From Mycobacterium aquaticum (GTDB lineage: Bacteria; Actinomycetota; Actinomycetes; Mycobacteriales; Mycobacteriaceae), in contig NZ_MVHF01000007.1 in the NCBI RefSeq assembly GCF_002086485.1, positions 167,555-231,554 on the forward strand: a stretch of 64,000 nt of DNA, given 5' to 3'. Below, piece by piece: positions 55,150-63,507 of the stretch; the first letter of the stretch is position 1; each line of letters starts with the position of its first letter. A model generated the notes under the pieces. It had not been told where the DNA came from. It ran no database searches and saw only the letters and a list, made by a program, of their open reading frames with translations. Position numbers and translations under genes: made by a program.

Positions 55150-56781
55150 TCAGTGCGCGATGGCCTTCTCGGCGCCGACACCGGTCAGCGACCGCACCTC
55201 CATCTCGGCGTTGAGTTCGGGATTGCCGCGGTCCGACGAGCTCAGCGTGCCGATGACGCCCAGCAGGAACGCCAGCGGGATGGACACGATGCCGGGGTTG
55301 GCCAGCGGGAACCAGGCGAAATCCAGGTTGGGGAACATGGCTTTCGGAGTACCCGATACGGCCGGGGAGAACACGATCAGCACGATGGTCGACACCAACC
55401 CGCCGTACATGCTCCACAGTGCGCCACGGGTGTTGAACCGGTGCCAGTACAGCGAGTACACGATGGTCGGCAGGTTGGCGGCGGCCGCGACGGCGAAGGC
55501 CAGCGCGACCAGGAACGCGATGTTCTGCCCGTTGGCCAGGATGCCCAGCACGATGGCGAAGACGCCGAGGACCACCGCCGTGATCCGCGAGACCCGCACC
55601 TGTTCCTCTTCGGTCACGTTGTGGGACTTCAGCACCGAGGCATAGACATCGTGAGCGAACGATGCCGACGCGGTGATGGTCAGCCCGGCGACCACGGCCA
55701 GGATGGTCGCGAAGGCCACCGCGGAGATGATGCCGAGCAGCACCACGCCGCCCAACTCGAGGGCCAGCAGCGGGGCCGCGGAGTTCTCCTTGCCCGCGGC
55801 GGACAGGATGCGGTCGGGGCCGACGATCGCTGCGGCGCCGTACCCCAGCACCAGGGTGAACAGGTAGAACGCGCCGATCAGGGAGATGGCCCAGACGACG
55901 GAGCGCCGCGCTTCCTTGGCGGTGGGCACGGTGTAGAAGCGCATCAACACGTGCGGCAGGCCCGCGGTGCCCAACACCAGCGCCAGGCCCAGCGACAGGA
56001 AGTTGATCTTGGAGGTGGTCGACCCGCCGTACTGGGCGCCCGGGGCGAGGACGTCCCGGCTGGCGACGCCCTTGGTGGTGGCACCGGAGATCGCCGACTG
56101 CGCCGAGCCCAGGATTTCGGAAAAGTTCAGCCCGAACCTGGCCAGCACCATGAACGTCATCAGCGCGGCGCCCGTGATCAGCAGGACGGCTTTGATGATC
56201 TGCACCCAGGTGGTGCCCTTCATCCCGCCCACCAGCACATAGATGATCATCAGCACGCCCACCACGGCGATCACCACGGACTGCCCGGCCTTGCTGTGCA
56301 CGTTGAGCAGCAGCGCCACCAGGCCGCCCGCGCCTGCCATCTGGGCCAGCAGGTAGAACAGGGACACCGTCAGTGTCGTGGTGGCCGCGGCCAGCCGTAC
56401 CGGGCGCTGTTTGAGCCGGAAGCTCAGCACGTCGGCCATGGTGAATCGGCCGGTGTTGCGCAGCAGTTCGGCGACCAGCAGCAGCGCCACGAGCCAGGCC
56501 ACGAGGAAGCCGATGGAGTAGAGGAAGCCGTCATAGCCGTACACGGCGATGGCCCCGGCGATACCGAGGAAGCTGGCCGCCGACAGGTAGTCCCCGGCGA
56601 TGGCGATGCCGTTCTGCGGGCCGGAGAAGGCCCGGCCGCCGGTGAAGAACTGATCGGCGGAGCGGTTGTTGCCGCTGGCCCGGATCACCACGAACATCGT
56701 GATGACGACGAAGGCGCCGAAGATGGCGATGTTGGCGATCGGGTTGCCGACCGAATCCGCTGCTGCGAGAAGCGTGTTCAC
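55150..56781 (-). CDS. Sodium/solute symporter, cation acetate symporter (ActP) type
   Basis: 543 residues with about thirteen helices. Family motifs GDYLSAASFLGIAGAIAVYGYDG near the N-terminus and MGAG-like AQMAGAGGL, then GLPHVLMRFYTVP. The SSF fold couples Na+ (or H+) to import of short monocarboxylates such as acetate, propionate or pyruvate. Its start overlaps the DUF485 stop by four bases, as in actP-yjcH of enterics and mctC in corynebacteria. Confidence 0.85.
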   Translation of the reverse strand: MNTLLAAADSVGNPIANIAIFGAFVVITMFVVIRASGNNRSADQFFTGGRAFSGPQNGIAIAGDYLSAASFLGIAGAIAVYGYDGFLYSIGFLVAWLVALLLVAELLRNTGRFTMADVLSFRLKQRPVRLAAATTTLTVSLFYLLAQMAGAGGLVALLLNVHSKAGQSVVIAVVGVLMIIYVLVGGMKGTTWVQIIKAVLLITGAALMTFMVLARFGLNFSEILGSAQSAISGATTKGVASRDVLAPGAQYGGSTTSKINFLSLGLALVLGTAGLPHVLMRFYTVPTAKEARRSVVWAISLIGAFYLFTLVLGYGAAAIVGPDRILSAAGKENSAAPLLALELGGVVLLGIISAVAFATILAVVAGLTITASASFAHDVYASVLKSHNVTEEEQVRVSRITAVVLGVFAIVLGILANGQNIAFLVALAFAVAAAANLPTIVYSLYWHRFNTRGALWSMYGGLVSTIVLIVFSPAVSGTPKAMFPNLDFAWFPLANPGIVSIPLAFLLGVIGTLSSSDRGNPELNAEMEVRSLTGVGAEKAIAH

Positions 56782-57125
56782 TGGGTAGGCCCTTCCAGCT
56801 CGGTGCGGATGGCCGCGGCCCGGGGATCGAGCTCGCGGTTGGCGAACCGCACGTAGACGCCGGTGATGACGAACGTCGTGACGAACTGGCCCAGGCCAAG
56901 CAGCAGGCCGACATTGACATTGCCGAACACCTTGGTCGCCATGAAGTCGTGCGCGAAGGCGCCGAGTACGACGTACAGGCCGTACCAGAGCAGGAAGAAC
57001 GCCGTCATCGGGAACACGAACCGGCGCAGCTTGCTACGCAGCTCCTGAAACTCCGGACTGGCCTGGGCGGCGAGGAATTGCGCGCCGCTGGGCACGACGC
57101 GTGGCGGAAGGTCGGTCTCGGGCAC
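56778..57125 (-). CDS. DUF485 small membrane partner of the symporter
   Basis: 115 residues from GTG 57125, with AAGGAG eight bases upstream. Two membrane segments (FVFPMTAFFLLWYGLYVVLGAF; LLLGLGQFVTTFVITGVYVRFA) and a soluble N-terminus match the YjcH/DUF485 family that accompanies ActP-type symporters. It probably assists assembly or regulation of the transporter that follows and overlaps it. Confidence 0.85.
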   Translation of the reverse strand: MPETDLPPRVVPSGAQFLAAQASPEFQELRSKLRRFVFPMTAFFLLWYGLYVVLGAFAHDFMATKVFGNVNVGLLLGLGQFVTTFVITGVYVRFANRELDPRAAAIRTELEGPTQ

Positions 57126-57153
57126 CGGGGCTCCTTGAGGTTGTCTGTGAGGC

Positions 57154-57171
57154 AGCTGGGAATCGAACCTA
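57154..57171 (-). other. tRNA T-arm-like fragment
   Basis: On the minus strand the sequence reads TAGGTTCGATTCCCAGCT, and 57147-57153 continues GCCTCAC. GGTTCGATTCC is the usual T-loop of a tRNA. No matching acceptor 5' strand, D-arm or anticodon arm lies within 90 bases, so it is not a tRNA gene; it may be a remnant or chance. Confidence 0.35.
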
Positions 57172-57269
57172 GATGAGATGTGAGTCACAATCGAGGCGAT
57201 ACGCCGAAGCCGGGTGTCGGTGCGCCGAGTGGTCGGTCAGTCACGGTGAGCGGTGGGTCCTTTTTCCCT

Positions 57270-57330
57270 GCCGAGCAGACGCGGCGGTACCGGAACAGCG
57301 GCGTGTCGCGGCCCCGAGCGTCTGCTCGGC
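57270..57330. terminator. Hairpin terminator after the second symporter gene
   Basis: GCCGAGCAGACGC (57270-57282) pairs exactly with GCGTCTGCTCGGC (57318-57330) around a 35-base GC-rich loop. It starts eight bases beyond the 57339 stop on the minus strand. The arm shares CGAGCAGAC with the 27-bp hairpin at 22269-22326. The remainder of 57126-57338 shows only the tRNA-like fragment. Confidence 0.7.
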
Positions 57331-57338
57331 GGAAGAAA

Positions 57339-59069
57339 TCAGCCCCGCGGCACGCGCTCGACGCCCATGCCGAGGCGCTCGGGCACATGCATGCGGGCGA
57401 AGATCTGCGCCACGTTCGGCGTGGCCCGGGTGAAACGGCTGACCACGACCATCGTCAGGAACGCCAACGGCACGCTGATCGCGGCCGGGTAGCCGACCAT
57501 GACGGCCGGCCAGCCACCGAGCACGTCCTCGTCGACGCCGCCGGCGATGGCCACCGTCACTGCGCCGCCGCACACGCCGCCACCCGCCACCAGCCCGCAT
57601 GCTGCGCCAGTCACCGTCAGCCCGCGCCACCAGATGCCGAGGACCAGCAGCGGGCACAGCGTCGACGCCGCGACCGCGAAGGCCAGACCGACACTGCGAG
57701 AGAGCTCCAACCCGGACACCACCAGCGACAGCGGGATTGGGATCAGCCCGCCGATCACCGCGGCCACCCGAAAGTCCCGCACCCGCCCGCGCAACACGTC
57801 GGTGGCCAGCGCGCCCGCGATGCTGACCAGCAGTCCCGACGACGTGGCGAGGAAAGCCGCGATGGCCCCGGCCGCCACCAGGGCCGCCAGCAGCTGGCCA
57901 CCGACGCCGCCGATCGCGGCGCCGGGCGCCAGCAGCACCGCCGCGTCGGCGGTTCCCGTGATCAGCAGTTGCGGAACGTACAAGCGGGCGAACACGCCCA
58001 GCAGCGTCGGGAACAGATAGAACAGCCACAGCAGGGCGATCACCGCGAGCGCGGTACGCCGGGCCGCCCGACCGTCGGGGTTGGTGTAGAAGCGCACCAG
58101 CACGTGCGGCAGGCCCATGGTGCCGAGGAACGTGGCCACGATGATCGACACCACCTGATAGAGCGGATGGCCGCCACCCAGCCCGCCGCCGGAGGCGATC
58201 CATTCGGTGCCGGTGCTCGGCGCTCCGGCCACGACGGGGGTTGCGGCGCCTGCCGCAAGGGTGAGCGTGGTGCCGGTGCCGAGCGTGTGCTCGCCCGCGT
58301 TGCCGATCGCGACGGCCTCGACGTGCTGTCCGTCGAGGGTGCCTGTCACGGTGATGCCTGCCGGTTCGGTGACGTGCACGACGACGGCGGTGTCGACGGC
58401 GACAGTGGTCTGCTGATGCACGGTCGGCGGCAACGGGCCGCCGAGTTCGCCACCGCCGCCGATGAACAACCCCAGCAGGGCCAGCGCCGGGACGGCGATC
58501 GCGGTCAGCTTGAGCCAGTACTGGAAGGCCTGCACGAAGGTGATCGAGCGCATGCCGCCTGCCACCACATTGGCGATGACGATCGTGCCGACCAGCAGCG
58601 GGCCGATCCAGACCGGCACTCCCAGTATGGTTTTCAACGCTAGACCGGCGCCCTGGTATTGAGGGGCCAGGTAGAACACACAGATCATCACCACCACGAG
58701 CATCGCCAGCTTGCGCAATCGAGCTGAGCCGAGCCGGAATTCGGCAAAGTCGGGAACGGTGTAGGCGCCCGAGCGGCGCAGCGGCGCCGCGACGAACAGC
58801 AATAGTCCCAGATAGCCCGCGGTGAAGCCGACCGGATACCACAGGGCGTCGGCGCCGTATTTGGCGATCAGCCCAGCGACCCCGAGAAACGATGCGGCCG
58901 AGAGGTATTCACCGGAGATCGCGGCCGCGTTCCAGTGTGGGCCGATGGTGCGCGAGGCCACCAGAAAGTCGGAGGTGGTGCGCGACAACCGTACTCCGTA
59001 GGTGCCGATGGCGACGGTGGCGACGGCCGCGGTCAGCAGCGCCGCAGCGGTGAGCGGTGAGCCGGTCAT
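57339..59069 (-). CDS. Sodium/solute symporter with extracytoplasmic insert
   Basis: 576 residues, SSF family, ActP/MctC-like: ISGEYLSAASFLGVAGLIAKYG, YQGAGLAL, and MGLPHVLVRFYTNPDG. Unlike the first symporter it carries an insert of about 90 residues (roughly 208-300), rich in Val, Thr and Gly (TVAVDTAVVVHVTEPAGITV) and beta-like, between two helices on the outer side. Import of a short carboxylate is likely. Its start overlaps the small partner by four bases; the two-component genes lie directly upstream. Confidence 0.85.
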   Translation of the reverse strand: MTGSPLTAAALLTAAVATVAIGTYGVRLSRTTSDFLVASRTIGPHWNAAAISGEYLSAASFLGVAGLIAKYGADALWYPVGFTAGYLGLLLFVAAPLRRSGAYTVPDFAEFRLGSARLRKLAMLVVVMICVFYLAPQYQGAGLALKTILGVPVWIGPLLVGTIVIANVVAGGMRSITFVQAFQYWLKLTAIAVPALALLGLFIGGGGELGGPLPPTVHQQTTVAVDTAVVVHVTEPAGITVTGTLDGQHVEAVAIGNAGEHTLGTGTTLTLAAGAATPVVAGAPSTGTEWIASGGGLGGGHPLYQVVSIIVATFLGTMGLPHVLVRFYTNPDGRAARRTALAVIALLWLFYLFPTLLGVFARLYVPQLLITGTADAAVLLAPGAAIGGVGGQLLAALVAAGAIAAFLATSSGLLVSIAGALATDVLRGRVRDFRVAAVIGGLIPIPLSLVVSGLELSRSVGLAFAVAASTLCPLLVLGIWWRGLTVTGAACGLVAGGGVCGGAVTVAIAGGVDEDVLGGWPAVMVGYPAAISVPLAFLTMVVVSRFTRATPNVAQIFARMHVPERLGMGVERVPRG

Positions 59070-59434
59070 GGTTCGCTGTCGACGACGCGGACGAAGTCAC
59101 GTTCGGCCTGCTCGGCCAGCCGCACGTAGAGCCGCCCGATGCAGTACAGCAGGGGATAGGCCAGGCCCGCCAGGATGAACCAGTTGAGGCGAATGCCGAA
59201 CACGCTGTGCGCGGCCAATTCCGGGAAGGTCGTGGTGATCACCAGCAGCGCGACCGCGATGGCGACCACGACGGCGGCGAGTCGCAAGGCCAGGCCCAGC
59301 TGGGCCCGCACCAGGCCGCGCACCAGTGCGTCGCCGACCTGCGTCTGCTCCTGCACCTCGACGCGGGTGCGCACCATGCGGGCACCGCGCCGGTGGGCGA
59401 GTACGACGCGCTCCCGCTGCGGTCGGTCACTCAT
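59066..59434 (-). CDS. Small two-helix membrane partner of the symporter
   Basis: 122 residues. A basic, soluble N-terminus (about 1-45) is followed by two helices (LRLAAVVVAIAVALLVITT; LNWFILAGLAYPLLYCIGRLYV) and a charged tail. The layout is that of DUF485 partners though the sequence is diverged. It overlaps the symporter start and the regulator stop, making the four genes a tight operon. Confidence 0.7.
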   Translation of the reverse strand: MSDRPQRERVVLAHRRGARMVRTRVEVQEQTQVGDALVRGLVRAQLGLALRLAAVVVAIAVALLVITTTFPELAAHSVFGIRLNWFILAGLAYPLLYCIGRLYVRLAEQAERDFVRVVDSEP

Positions 59435-60209
59435 CGGTCGGTTTCAGGTTGCGCATCGGATCGCGGACCACGCGGTCGCGGAGTTCGCGGGCTTGGCGCC
59501 GGCTGACCGGCAGCTCCACGGCAGGGGAGGATCCGTTGGCGCGCAGCCGGACCAGCACGGCCCCGTCGGCGGTGCGCAGCCCGGTGACCATCCGCAGTGA
59601 GACCAGGTAGGACCGGTGGACGCGTTGAAAGCCATGGTCGCGCCATCGGGTTTCCAAGGTGCTCAACGGTATTCGGACCAGATGTGCGCCGGTCGTCGCA
59701 TGCAGCCGGGCATAGTCGCCCTCGGCCTCGACCCAGCTGATGCTGTCGCGGGGCACCAGCTGGGTGATGCCACCGAGTTCGGCCGGGATCACGTCGGAGT
59801 CCTGGTCGTCCGACGCGGTTTCGGTCGGTCGCGCCGCAGCGGCCCCGTCGGCGACGCGTCGCACCGCCTCGTCGAGCCGGTCCTGCCGGATCGGTTTGAG
59901 CAGATAGTCGACAGCGCCGACGTCGAATGCCGCCACGGCCTTGTCGTCGTGCGCGGTCACGAACACCACGGCGGGCCGGCTCGCGAAATTGGTGAGTACA
60001 CCGGCCAGTTCGATGCCCGAGAGCCCCGGCATGTTGATGTCGAGGAACACGGCATCGATGGGGCGCCGGTTGAGTTCACGCAGGGCCGAGGTGGCGTCGC
60101 CTGCGGTGTACACGTCACCGACGCACGGGTTACGGCCCAGCAGGTAGGCCAGCTCGTCGAGTGCGGGTGCCTCGTCATCGACAGCCAGCACGGTCAGGGT
60201 CCGGCTCAC
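59427..60209 (-). CDS. LytTR-type response regulator
   Basis: 260 residues. Receiver domain (1-120): acidic pocket AVDDEAPA, phospho-acceptor Asp 57 in VFLDINMPG, FVTAHDDKAV and YLLKPIR. LytTR DNA-binding domain (about 155-255): VPRDSISWVEAEGDYARLH and RVHRSYLVSL. It overlaps the kinase stop by four bases. LytTR systems such as BtsSR and YpdAB respond to pyruvate and switch on its transporter, which fits the symporter next door. Confidence 0.9.
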   Translation of the reverse strand: MSRTLTVLAVDDEAPALDELAYLLGRNPCVGDVYTAGDATSALRELNRRPIDAVFLDINMPGLSGIELAGVLTNFASRPAVVFVTAHDDKAVAAFDVGAVDYLLKPIRQDRLDEAVRRVADGAAAARPTETASDDQDSDVIPAELGGITQLVPRDSISWVEAEGDYARLHATTGAHLVRIPLSTLETRWRDHGFQRVHRSYLVSLRMVTGLRTADGAVLVRLRANGSSPAVELPVSRRQARELRDRVVRDPMRNLKPTDE

Positions 60210-61387
60210 GCGCGGACTCCTGAGCGGAACTTCGGTACCCGCATCATGACCTTCGTGCCTGCCCCGATCGCCGTTTCGACCACCAGACCGTAGTCGTTGC
60301 CGAACGCGGCCCGCAGCCGATGGTCGACATTGGTCAGCCCGACGTGCGCGGACTCGTCGCTGCGATGTGCCAGCGCATCGCCCGGCCCGGCCCGTAGCGT
60401 CTCGGGGTCCATGCCTGCGCCGTCGTCCTCGACGGTGATCACGCAGTCCGATCCTTCGTCGCGAGCGATGATCTCGATCGACCCGCCGCCCTGACCGGCC
60501 AGCCCGTGCCGCACCGCGTTCTCGACCAGCGGCTGTAGCGCCAAGAACGGCACGACCACGCTGAGCACCTCGGGCGCCACCTGCAGCCGGACTGTCAGTG
60601 CCTGGCCGAACCGGGCGCGTTCCAGCGTCAGGTACCGGTCGATGTTGCGCAGTTCTTCGGCCAGCGTGGTGTACTGCCCGGCCGCGCGGAACGAGTACCG
60701 GGTGAAATCGGCGAACTCCAGGATCAGTTCGCGGGCCCGGTCGGGATCGGTGCGCACGAACGAGGCGATCGTGTTGAGCGCGTTGTAGATGAAGTGCGGG
60801 CTGATCTGGGCGCGCAGCGCGAGCACCTCGGCGCGGTCCAGCCGGGCCCGCGAAGCGTCGAGCTCGGCCAGTTCGATCTGGCTGGCGGCGTACCTGGCGA
60901 CCTCGCCGACGGCGCCGAGCATGCCGGGGCCCGGTGTGGTGCCGGTGACCACGACGAGTGCGCCGAGCACCTCGCCGCCCTCGGTGAGCAGTGGTTGCGC
61001 GACGACCGTCGTGGTGCGCACGCTTCTGAGCACGCGGCGCTGGCCGGTGATCGACTCGGCGGCGGTGGCCGTGCCGCTGTCGACCACGTCGGCCGGCCAG
61101 ACGGGTTCGTCTTCGGGGTCCCGCGCCAGCGGTGAACCGTCGTCGTCATACAGCGCGAGCCCGTCGGCCCCGGTCAGCTCGCGCAAGAACGGCGCGGCGG
61201 TACGTGCGGATTCGCGGTCGAGACCGCGGCGCAGGGCCCGCGCGGCCTGGGCGGCGGTGTGCAGCGTCGCGTGCACCGCGCGCTCGGTCGGGGTCGCGAC
61301 CACCCGGCGGGTACGCACTACCACGACGGCGGCCACTGCCGTCAGCATCAGCGCCAACGTCAGCGCTATCGCAACGTCGCCGGACAT
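60206..61387 (-). CDS. LytS-type sensor histidine kinase
   Basis: 393 residues. One N-terminal membrane helix (about 5-25), a GAF-like region (about 50-185), then a His_kinase domain with His 198 in QISPHFIYNALNTIASF, and an HATPase with PLVENAVRHGL and VEDDGAGM. With only one helix, ligand sensing is probably cytoplasmic, by the GAF-like part. It heads the operon kinase, regulator, small partner, symporter. Confidence 0.9.
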   Translation of the reverse strand: MSGDVAIALTLALMLTAVAAVVVVRTRRVVATPTERAVHATLHTAAQAARALRRGLDRESARTAAPFLRELTGADGLALYDDDGSPLARDPEDEPVWPADVVDSGTATAAESITGQRRVLRSVRTTTVVAQPLLTEGGEVLGALVVVTGTTPGPGMLGAVGEVARYAASQIELAELDASRARLDRAEVLALRAQISPHFIYNALNTIASFVRTDPDRARELILEFADFTRYSFRAAGQYTTLAEELRNIDRYLTLERARFGQALTVRLQVAPEVLSVVVPFLALQPLVENAVRHGLAGQGGGSIEIIARDEGSDCVITVEDDGAGMDPETLRAGPGDALAHRSDESAHVGLTNVDHRLRAAFGNDYGLVVETAIGAGTKVMMRVPKFRSGVRA

Positions 61388-61429
61388 GTTGCGGCCAACC
61401 TTAAACCGGTGAGGTGGTCAAACCGCTGA

Positions 61430-61726
61430 TCACTGAACCGGGCAGGCGTACTTTCTGGCCACGTCCATCACCCGCTGCTGCGCTCCGGGCCCGATCACCC
61501 CTTGCGCCGCCAGCTCCAAACCGATGTATCCGGGTAGACCGCCGATGCAGGCCTGGTGGGCGACGCGCCACGCGGTGTCCGGGTTCAGGTGGTAGCCGTT
61601 GCGGTCTAGCCCTTGCAGGTATTCGTCGAATTCCGGCGTGCCCTGGTCCGGCACTGCATTGGCGGTGGCGGCCAACGCAATCGCGGTGAGCACGGCTGCG
61701 AATAGAGGTGCAACCACACGTCTCAT
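61430..61726 (-). CDS. DUF732 secreted small protein
   Basis: 98 residues from ATG 61726; AGGAG sits six bases before it, whereas the in-frame ATG 61732 would directly abut AGGAG. A signal peptide (MRRVVAPLFAAVLTAIALAATANA) precedes the mature domain with FDEYLQGLDRNGYHL and two Cys (HQACIGG; KYACPVQ), the DUF732 pattern. Mycobacteria have many such secreted proteins of unknown role. Confidence 0.85.
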   Translation of the reverse strand: MRRVVAPLFAAVLTAIALAATANAVPDQGTPEFDEYLQGLDRNGYHLNPDTAWRVAHQACIGGLPGYIGLELAAQGVIGPGAQQRVMDVARKYACPVQ

Positions 61727-61830
61727 GTCCATCTCCTATGGGCATATCCACCCGTCATCGCGTACACGTTCGCACACCGCACCGACACAGACGGCAAAAC
61801 TCCGGCATCGCGTGGTCCTAAACTGGCGAG

Positions 61831-62409
61831 GTGGCGAAACTGCAGCTCGTTCAAGACCCGGCCGCCGATGCGCTGCTCGAGGAGAATCCGTTCGCGTTGC
61901 TGGTCGGCATGTTGCTGGATCAGCAGATCCCGATGGAGACGGCGTTCGCCGGCCCCAAGAAGATCGCGGACCGCATCGGCGGCGTCGACCCCGTGCAGAT
62001 CGCCGAGTACGACCCGGAGGCATTCGTCGCGCTGTGCTCGGAAACCCCTGCGATCCACCGGTTTCCGGGGTCGATGTCCAAGCGGGTGCAGGCCCTCGCG
62101 CAGGCCATCGTCGACGAATACGACGGTGACGTGACCAAGCTGTGGACCGCGGGCGACCCGGACGGCAAGGAAGTGCTGAGGCGGCTCAAGGGCCTGCCCG
62201 GTTTCGGTGATCAGAAGGCGCGGATCTTCCTGGCGCTGCTGGGTAAGCAGTACGGCGTGACACCGAACGGTTGGCGCGCCGCGGCAGGCGACTACGGCAA
62301 GGCCGGTACCCACATGTCAGTGGCCGACGTGGTCGATGCCGGGTCTCTGCAGAAGGTGCGCACGTACAAGAAGCAGATGAAGGCGGCAGCCAAGGCTGCC
62401 AAGGCCTGA
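61831..62409 (+). CDS. HhH-GPD base excision repair family protein
   Basis: 192 residues from GTG 61831. Helix-hairpin-helix GPD fold: FALLVGMLLDQQIPMETAFAGPKKI in sections, then RLKGLPGFGDQKARIFLALLGKQYG as the hairpin. A Lys-rich tail ends it. The family resembles DNA glycosylases, but there is no iron-sulfur cluster motif and the usual catalytic Lys/Asp are not obvious. Length and position fit Rv1156 (memory). Confidence 0.8.
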   Translation: MAKLQLVQDPAADALLEENPFALLVGMLLDQQIPMETAFAGPKKIADRIGGVDPVQIAEYDPEAFVALCSETPAIHRFPGSMSKRVQALAQAIVDEYDGDVTKLWTAGDPDGKEVLRRLKGLPGFGDQKARIFLALLGKQYGVTPNGWRAAAGDYGKAGTHMSVADVVDAGSLQKVRTYKKQMKAAAKAAKA

Positions 62410-62420
62410 CACCCGGATTT

Positions 62421-62562
62421 CTCGTTGGCTCCGCGGCTATGGCGTGGAAGTGCGAGTGGGCAGCGCCGTCACCGCAGAGTGAATGCGGCTGACGGTGGCC
62501 CTCTCGTTGGCTCCGCGGCTACGGCGTGAAAGTCCGAGCAGGCAGCGCCCTCACCGCAGAGT
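62421..62562. repeat. Two 60-base direct repeats, 82-base period
   Basis: 62421-62480 and 62503-62562 match at 54 of 60 positions (both begin CTCGTTGGCTCCGCGGCTA and end CACCGCAGAGT), separated by 22 bases. They fill the gap between the HhH-GPD and nitroreductase ends. No hairpin or plausible coding frame spans both. Confidence 0.8.
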
Positions 62563-62571
62563 CAGCGCAGG

Positions 62572-63234
62572 CTATGACCCCGTGAACGGTTCACCGTCGA
62601 AGCGCTCGCGGGTGGCGATCTCGGCGACCGGTCTGCGGGTGAGCTTGGTGAACTGACGCACCGGCTTGCCCATGGGCACCACCGCGGCGACCGCGAACTC
62701 CTCGGGTATGCCGAGCAGTGCCTTGACGCGCGGCTCCTCGGGCACCGCCATGGTGGTCAGTACGCCGCCGAAGCCTTCATTGCGGGCGGCCAGCAGGATG
62801 TTCCACACGAACGGGTACACCGACGCGCCGGACACCACGCCGATCCGGTCGAGGTTCTGATCGAGCGCGGCCACCACGCCGAGGTCGACACAGACCACCA
62901 GCACTACCGACGCTTCGAGCAGTTGGGTGGCAGGCGGCACCTCGACAGCCGCGATCTCTTCGTCGGATACGCCGGGGGAATGCAAAGGGTTCCAGGGGTT
63001 CTCACCGTTGCGCTGTTGCGCGATGTACCGGCGCGCGCCCGTGACGCTGAGATCGGAGAGCGCCTCGCGGGTGTGCCGGTCGCGGATCACCACGACGCGG
63101 GTGCCCTGCCGGTTGCCGCCGCTGGGGGCGAACCGGGCGTTGTCCAGTATGCGTTCCAGTACGTCGTCGGGCAGTGGTTCGTCGGTGAACTGGCGGGTGG
63201 CGCCGGTGGTGCGCATGACGTCGTAGATCTCCAT
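62572..63234 (-). CDS. Nitroreductase family FMN protein
   Basis: 220 residues from ATG 63234. MRTTGATRQFTDEPLPDDVLERILDNARFAPSGGNRQ in sections is the FMN-phosphate site, and later AARNEGFGGVLTTMA and GIPEEFAVAAVVPMGKP are typical. NAD(P)H-dependent reduction of nitro groups, quinones or enones is expected. Possible alternative: BluB-like or F420-using subgroup, which motifs alone do not show. It stands alone. Confidence 0.85.
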   Translation of the reverse strand: MEIYDVMRTTGATRQFTDEPLPDDVLERILDNARFAPSGGNRQGTRVVVIRDRHTREALSDLSVTGARRYIAQQRNGENPWNPLHSPGVSDEEIAAVEVPPATQLLEASVVLVVCVDLGVVAALDQNLDRIGVVSGASVYPFVWNILLAARNEGFGGVLTTMAVPEEPRVKALLGIPEEFAVAAVVPMGKPVRQFTKLTRRPVAEIATRERFDGEPFTGS

Positions 63235-63269
63235 GCCTACATCTAACTCATCTATGCGATGGTGTTGAT

Positions 63270-63419
63270 ATGGCGAAGACACATCTCAACTGCCCGTGCG
63301 GCGAGGCGATCACGGGAACCGACGAGGACGATCTGGTCGAGAAGGCCCAGGCGCATCTCGCCGAGGCACACCCGGGCCGCGAGTACGACCGGGACATGAT
63401 CTTGTTCATGGCCTACTGA
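63270..63419 (+). CDS. DUF1059 small protein
   Basis: 49 residues, ATG 63270 to TGA 63417. It reads MAKTHLNCPCGEAITGTDED, then VEKAQAHLAEAHPGREYDRD, ending ILFMAY. The CPCG near the start and the HLAEAHPG helix are the DUF1059 pattern, probably a small metal-binding protein of unknown role. Divergent from the nitroreductase; followed by a hairpin. Confidence 0.8.
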   Translation: MAKTHLNCPCGEAITGTDEDDLVEKAQAHLAEAHPGREYDRDMILFMAY

Positions 63420-63442
63420 CGGGTCCTGAAGGGGCCAAACAA

Positions 63443-63481
63443 AATTCCCGGCCGCCAGCAGGTTGCCGGCGACCGGGAATT
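63443..63481. terminator. Bidirectional hairpin terminator
   Basis: AATTCCCGG (63443-63451) pairs with CCGGGAATT (63473-63481), extended inward by CCGCC/GGCGA with one mismatch. Preceded by AAAC-rich and followed by T-rich sequence (ATTTTT), between the convergent DUF1059 gene and the Ala/Pro-rich gene. Confidence 0.8.
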
Positions 63482-63507
63482 CCGTTTCCCCATTTTTCGT
63501 GATGTTG

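Noticed and set aside
55081..56856. A 591-codon plus-strand frame over the first symporter
   Set aside because: It reads as low-complexity His/Gln/Arg/Asp/Glu sequence, the reverse image of membrane codons.
57100..57260. A tRNA gene on the minus strand
   Set aside because: Only the T-arm and 3' acceptor-like bases are present; no D-arm, anticodon arm or 5' acceptor strand.
62440..62493. A 17-codon frame (MAWKCEWAAPSPQSECG) in the direct repeat
   Set aside because: The second repeat copy lacks both the ATG and the frame, and there is no ribosome binding site.
62421..62562. CRISPR-like repeat
   Set aside because: Only two imperfect 60-base copies with a 22-base gap, no further units and no cas genes.
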